From: JAYKJB01 sp035284745 [NCBI: Candidatus Sericytochromatia bacterium]
GTDB lineage: Bacteria; Cyanobacteriota; Sericytochromatia; S15B-MN24
DNA length: 64,000 bases
Direction: 5' to 3'
Assembly (NCBI GenBank): GCA_035284745.1
Contig: JAYKIL010000014.1
Location: forward strand, 62,001 to 126,000
Positions 63,360-64,000 of the stretch are shown here, in pieces. A program made the position numbers and the translations under genes. The number at the start of each line of letters is the position of its first letter. The first letter of the stretch is position 1. The notes beneath the pieces were generated by a model. It worked only from the letters and a program-made list of their open reading frames with translations. It had not been told where the DNA came from and ran no database searches.

Positions 63360-64000
63360 CTACGGCACGATCGTCGCGCCGAGCAACGGCACGCTGTTCT
63401 CCCCCGTCACCTTCACACGCCAGGGTATCGCCCGTTCGGCACCAAAAGTCAAATAGGCTGTTCCCCAAGGTTTCAACGTCAAATTCACCTCGGAGTCTTT
63501 GGTTGGGCGGGTTTGGAACCCTCGCAAAACAATATCCTCGGCCCCTGTCGATGACTTAAAGACCCCTGTCAGCGACAAGTTGGTGTACTTGTAAGGGGTG
63601 TTCTGGGCAAGCGGCGTGTCTGAGATGAAGTTGGCGATGGACCACGCGCGAAAGTGTTCAGAAAAGGAGGTGCCCCGCTTTGCAAGGACCGCTCCAACAC
63701 ATGAAACCCCCGCTCTATTGTCATTTAAAATTTCAGCAATGATTTCTGGGCCGTACCGGTCTACCAAATAGCGCACGAAAAGATAGCTCTGCCCATATGC
63801 AAATCCGTTGGGATTCTCAGCCCACGACGTCAAAGAGAACGACGACGAATCTTCTTGAAAAACCCGCAGATCCTTTGCGATGTGATAATCCCCCGCAGGC
63901 AAACCATATCCTGCGACTTCCATCGCATACATACTCAAGCCCTCATCCAACCAAGTTTCCTCCGCCAGACGGTATCCGAGGCGAGCTGACTTGCGGGAAA
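63360..64000 (-). CDS. Truncated M30-like zinc metallopeptidase, 5' end off the window
   Basis: The C-terminal 213 residues of a larger protein; the reading frame stays open to the window edge, so its start is missing. The visible N-terminal part ETWLDEGLSMYAMEVAGYGL matches the segment just after the HExxH of hyicolysin (M30)-like metallopeptidases, where the Glu-containing WLxEGLSM loop supplies the third zinc ligand. FAYGQSYLFVRYLVDRYGPEI is also typical. A beta-rich C-terminal domain follows. The HExxH itself would lie outside the window. Confidence 0.75.
   Translation of the reverse strand, partial: SRKSARLGYRLAEETWLDEGLSMYAMEVAGYGLPAGDYHIAKDLRVFQEDSSSFSLTSWAENPNGFAYGQSYLFVRYLVDRYGPEIIAEILNDNRAGVSCVGAVLAKRGTSFSEHFRAWSIANFISDTPLAQNTPYKYTNLSLTGVFKSSTGAEDIVLRGFQTRPTKDSEVNLTLKPWGTAYLTFGAERAIPWRVKVTGENSVPLLGATIVP

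Overview
The window reads as chromosomal DNA of a GC-rich, diderm, non-pathogen-like bacterium. Signs of an outer membrane are a TolC-type channel, a PilQ secretin, many lipoproteins and an SLH-domain protein with a C-terminal beta-barrel. SLH-tethered outer-membrane proteins, an rny-ymdB-spoVS cluster and possible cyanobacterial-type Pho boxes together fit a non-photosynthetic relative of Cyanobacteria (Sericytochromatia/Vampirovibrionia-like) or another diderm terrabacterial lineage. This placement is inference; no rRNA gene is present to settle it. Coding density is high, neighbouring genes often overlap by 4 nt (ATGA or GTGA), and GTG and TTG starts are common. I see no insertion sequence, prophage or CRISPR array.

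Layout. 0.2-9 kb (+): amino-sugar and glycogen metabolism (nagA, an EEP phosphatase, malQ), an SLH porin-like protein, a NYN ribonuclease-like protein, a GAF protein and a POT peptide transporter. 9-16 kb: a 2OG-Fe(II) oxygenase (-), arfB and dus, then rny-ymdB-spoVS followed by a PMT-type glycosyltransferase. 16-29.7 kb (-): glyS, then a type IV pilus cluster in the order pilin, ABC ATPase, ABC permease, TPR protein, pilD, pilM, N, O, P, Q. This matches the Myxococcus pilA-(GHI)-D-MNOPQ arrangement. Upstream of it lie a Ser/Thr kinase with an NHL propeller, a PP2C phosphatase and a small MshEN-like protein.

29.8-43.6 kb (-): gyrA, a DinG-family helicase with a changed iron-sulfur ligand, and a clostripain-like lipoprotein peptidase divergent from a PPC-domain lipoprotein. 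Then comes an apparent operon of an SppA-type protease fused to a barrel-like domain, a DUF350 membrane protein and a 1077-aa ATPase/TPR/BTAD regulator. 43.9-47.3 kb (+): an M15-like peptidase, thrB, lysC and a tRNA-Ala(GGC) with its own promoter and terminator. 47.4-57 kb: a BtuF-like binding protein, three large lipoprotein or propeller exoproteins, a DASS anion symporter and an alpha/beta hydrolase. 57-62.5 kb (+): an orphan putative cysteine hydrolase, then a MacA-MacB(ATPase)-MacB(permease)-TolC efflux operon. The window ends in a lipoprotein and a truncated metallopeptidase (-).

The main biology is cell-surface work: pilus assembly and possible kinase, phosphatase or nucleotide control of it, envelope proteolysis, export and many lipoproteins. 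The least explained pieces are the 11-bp-periodic TTAA operators at two loci, the soluble kinase-NHL protein, the SppA/DUF350/BTAD operon with a dyad between its -35 and -10, an 18-bp hairpin before the NYN gene, and a set of 17-bp dyads between two convergent genes.
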